From contig CAZDLM010000090.1 in the NCBI GenBank assembly GCA_964506465.1, positions 1 through 7,637 of the forward strand: 7,637 bases of DNA, read 5' to 3'. Positions 5,982 to 7,637 of this stretch are shown in pieces. The translations under genes were made by a program, and so were the position numbers. Numbering within the stretch: position 1 is the stretch's first letter; each line of letters opens with the position of its first letter. A model generated the notes under the pieces. The model saw only the letters and a program-made list of their open reading frames with translations, ran no database searches and was not told the origin of the DNA. The DNA is from UBA6109 sp964506465. Its GTDB lineage: Bacteria; Desulfobacterota; Syntrophia; Syntrophales; UBA6109.

Positions 5982-6929
5982 TCAAGGCTGACCGGAGGTC
6001 ATCCGCCGGGAATTCCTGTACCAGGCGATCGTCTTTTCCAGTCCCTGCCGGAAATCCGTCACCGCCTTGAAACCGAACTCCCGGAAGGCGCGCCCGGTAT
6101 CCAGCATGCGGCGCGGCTGGCCGTCGGGCTGCGTCGCATCCCATTCGATCCTGCCGCGGAAACCGGTCAATTCGGCGATCAGGGTTACGAGGTCACGGAT
6201 CGAGATCTCAAAGCCTGGACCGATGTTGACCGGATCGCTCTTGTCGTACCTTTCCGCTGCCAGCACGATCGCCTCGGCGGCATCCTCGACGTAAAAGAAC
6301 TCCCGTGTTGCATTTCCCGTTCCCCAGACGACGACGCGGTCTTCCCTCCGGTCCACGGCGTCGACGCATTTCTTGATCAGGGCGGGGATCACGTGGGACG
6401 AACGGGGATCGAAGTTGTCGCCCGGCCCGTACAGGTTCACGGGCAGAAGAAAAATGGCGTGAAATCCGTACTGCTGCCGGTACGCCTGGGCCTGGACCAG
6501 CATCATCTTTTTCGCCAGTCCGTAGGGAGCGTTCGTTTCCTCCGGATAGCCGTTCCAGAGATCCTCCTCGCGGAAGGGGACCGGCGTAAACTTCGGGTAG
6601 GCGCAGATCGTGCCGATCGCAACGAACTTGTCGATCCGGTGGAGCCACGCCTCGTGCATCAACTGCGTCCCCATGATGAGGTTGTCATAGAACAGCGTCG
6701 CGGGGTTCTCGCGGTTGTATCCAATGCCGCCGACCTTGGCTGCCAGGTGAATTACGATGTCGGGTTTCTGCTCGTCATACAATCGCCGGATGTCCTCGAT
6801 CCGCGTGAGATTGAGCTCCGGCAAGTCCGCCACGGCGATATCGCTGAAGCCGCGGTCCCGCAATTTCTTCAAGAGGTGCGTGCCGAGGAATCCTTTTCCC
6901 CCCGTCACGGTGACGCGTTTGTCTTTCAT
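5982..6929 (-). CDS. fcl: GDP-L-fucose synthase (GDP-4-keto-6-deoxy-D-mannose epimerase/reductase)
   Basis: This 315-residue cytoplasmic short-chain dehydrogenase/reductase converts GDP-4-keto-6-deoxy-D-mannose to GDP-L-fucose with NADPH, for surface polysaccharide. The N-terminal Rossmann loop is T9-G-G-K-G-F-L-G16. Catalytic positions fall at the same numbers as in E. coli Fcl: Cys109 in 'GTICAYPK', Tyr136 and Lys140 in 'YGLAK', and His179 in 'SSHV'. The usual Ser107 is Thr107, a conservative change. 'NLYGPGDNFDP' and 'REFFYVEDAAEAI' are also characteristic. The start at ATG 6929 is chosen because AGGAAGGGG lies 7 nt upstream and the Rossmann motif then sits at the correct distance. The open frame to 6980 gives a low-complexity Pro/Arg-rich extension that is unlikely to be real. 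gmd, which makes its substrate, lies 60 nt upstream. Confidence 0.94.
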   Translation of the reverse strand: MKDKRVTVTGGKGFLGTHLLKKLRDRGFSDIAVADLPELNLTRIEDIRRLYDEQKPDIVIHLAAKVGGIGYNRENPATLFYDNLIMGTQLMHEAWLHRIDKFVAIGTICAYPKFTPVPFREEDLWNGYPEETNAPYGLAKKMMLVQAQAYRQQYGFHAIFLLPVNLYGPGDNFDPRSSHVIPALIKKCVDAVDRREDRVVVWGTGNATREFFYVEDAAEAIVLAAERYDKSDPVNIGPGFEISIRDLVTLIAELTGFRGRIEWDATQPDGQPRRMLDTGRAFREFGFKAVTDFRQGLEKTIAWYRNSRRMTSGQP

Positions 6930-6936
6930 CGAGAAT

Positions 6937-6945
6937 CCCCTTCCT
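6937..6945 (-). promoter_or_regulatory. Ribosome binding site for fcl
   Basis: Read on the minus strand, AGGAAGGGG lies 7 nt before the ATG at 6929. It decides that start over upstream in-frame codons. Confidence 0.75.
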
Positions 6946-6989
6946 GTTGGTTCCGGCGGCCGAGGCGCGCGCGGCGGCATCGTACGAGG

Positions 6990-7637
6990 CTACAGCACGC
7001 GCCGGCTGCAGGCGGCGCCGTAGCCGGCATCCAGCAGCGTTCTTTCCTTCTTGGCCAGCTCCAGGTCAGCGGCCACCATCATGTCGACCAGCCCGTCGAA
7101 GCTTACCTTCGGTTTCCAGCCGAGCATGCGTCTCGCCTTATCGGCATCTCCCAGGAGGACGTCCACTTCTGTCGGACGGAAGTAGCGGCGGTCGATCCGG
7201 ACGAATTCCTTGTAGTCGAGGTCGAGTTTCCGGAAAACGGCCTCGACGAATTCCTTGACGGAATGGGTTTCACCCGTCGCGACCACGTAATCGTCCGGCT
7301 TGTCCTGCTGAAGCATGAGCCACATGGCCTCGACGTAGTCTCCCGCGAATCCCCAGTCGCGCTTGGCGTCGAGATTGCCGAGGAAGAGGCGATCCGCAAG
7401 GCCCATCTTGATCCGGGTCGCCGCACGCGTCACCTTGCGCGTCACGAAAGTCTCGCCGCGGCGCGGGGATTCATGATTGAACAGGATCCCGTTGCAGGCG
7501 AATATCTTGTAGGCGTCCCGGTAGTTGCGGGCGAGGTAGTAGGCGTAAACCTTGGCCGCCGCGTAGGGGCTCTGCGGCTGAAAGGGCGTGGCCTCACTCT
7601 GGGGAGGCGGGGCGGAGCCGAACATTTCGCTGGAGGA
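6990..7637 (-). CDS. gmd: GDP-mannose 4,6-dehydratase (C-terminal part; 5' end off the window)
   Basis: This is the C-terminal 215 residues, open to the right edge. The enzyme converts GDP-D-mannose to GDP-4-keto-6-deoxy-D-mannose, the substrate of the following fcl. The fragment begins inside the active-site motif 'SSSEMFG', which carries the catalytic Ser/Thr and Glu. It continues with the Tyr25-x3-Lys29 pair in 'SPYAAAK', the conserved 'NHESPRRGETFVTRK', and 'WGFAGDYVEAMW' and 'ATGETHSVKEFVE'. It ends with 'ERTLLDAGYG' plus a short basic tail. Full-length enzymes are about 320-370 residues, so roughly the N-terminal third, including the NADP-binding loop, lies beyond the window. Reading starts at the window edge; the ATG at 7625 is an internal methionine, not a start. 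The gmd-fcl order is the usual one for GDP-fucose synthesis. Confidence 0.95.
   Translation of the reverse strand, partial: SSSEMFGSAPPPQSEATPFQPQSPYAAAKVYAYYLARNYRDAYKIFACNGILFNHESPRRGETFVTRKVTRAATRIKMGLADRLFLGNLDAKRDWGFAGDYVEAMWLMLQQDKPDDYVVATGETHSVKEFVEAVFRKLDLDYKEFVRIDRRYFRPTEVDVLLGDADKARRMLGWKPKVSFDGLVDMMVAADLELAKKERTLLDAGYGAACSRRVL

Noticed and set aside
5927..5983. 7-bp inverted repeat GATGGGC / GCCCATC bracketing the fcl-atpZ gap
   Set aside because: The arms are short and 43 nt apart, with no T run. Chance is likely in GC-rich DNA, so it was not called as a terminator or switch.
6930..6980. 17-residue N-terminal extension of fcl from an upstream in-frame start
   Set aside because: The extension is Pro/Arg-rich low complexity, covers the strong ribosome site, and displaces the Rossmann loop from its normal position.

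Overview
The window is a stretch of GC-rich bacterial chromosome, with a 10-N assembly gap at 305-314. It looks like a draft or metagenome-assembled contig from an anaerobe. The combination of an Rnf complex, electron-bifurcating NfnAB and an atpZ-atpI-atpB set suggests a Desulfobacterota ('Deltaproteobacteria') lineage, possibly a syntroph. That assignment comes from my memory of similar AtpB and Nfn proteins, not from a search. No mobile element, CRISPR array, tRNA or rRNA gene is visible.

Plus strand, 1-4524: the region opens with the C-terminal 100 residues of RnfB, the iron-sulfur subunit of the ion-pumping Rnf ferredoxin:NAD+ oxidoreductase. After the gap come a Tat-signal protein with a C-terminal NusG_II domain and a membrane-anchored ApbE flavin transferase, the enzyme type that attaches FMN to RnfD and RnfG. 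A plausible promoter follows. Then come nfnA and nfnB, which overlap and encode the two subunits of NADH-dependent reduced ferredoxin:NADP+ oxidoreductase. A strong hairpin terminator at about 4547-4580 ends this block.

Minus strand, 7637-4620: read in the direction of transcription, the order is gmd (its 5' part lies off the right edge), fcl, atpZ, atpI, atpB. The first two make GDP-L-fucose from GDP-mannose for surface polysaccharide. The last three are the membrane-sector part of an F1Fo ATP synthase: two small accessory membrane proteins and subunit a. atpB ends 40 nt from the shared terminator, so the usual next gene, atpE (subunit c), is not here.

Together, the window places three energy-conservation modules side by side. 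Rnf makes an ion gradient from reduced ferredoxin, Nfn balances ferredoxin, NADH and NADPH, and ATP synthase spends the gradient. I see no wholly new system. The points worth a second look are degenerate cysteine ligands in the RnfB tail, an unassigned middle region in the NusG_II protein, a Lys-to-Pro change in an ApbE motif, a probable TTG start for nfnA, a possible hidden reading frame at the gap, and the missing atpE.
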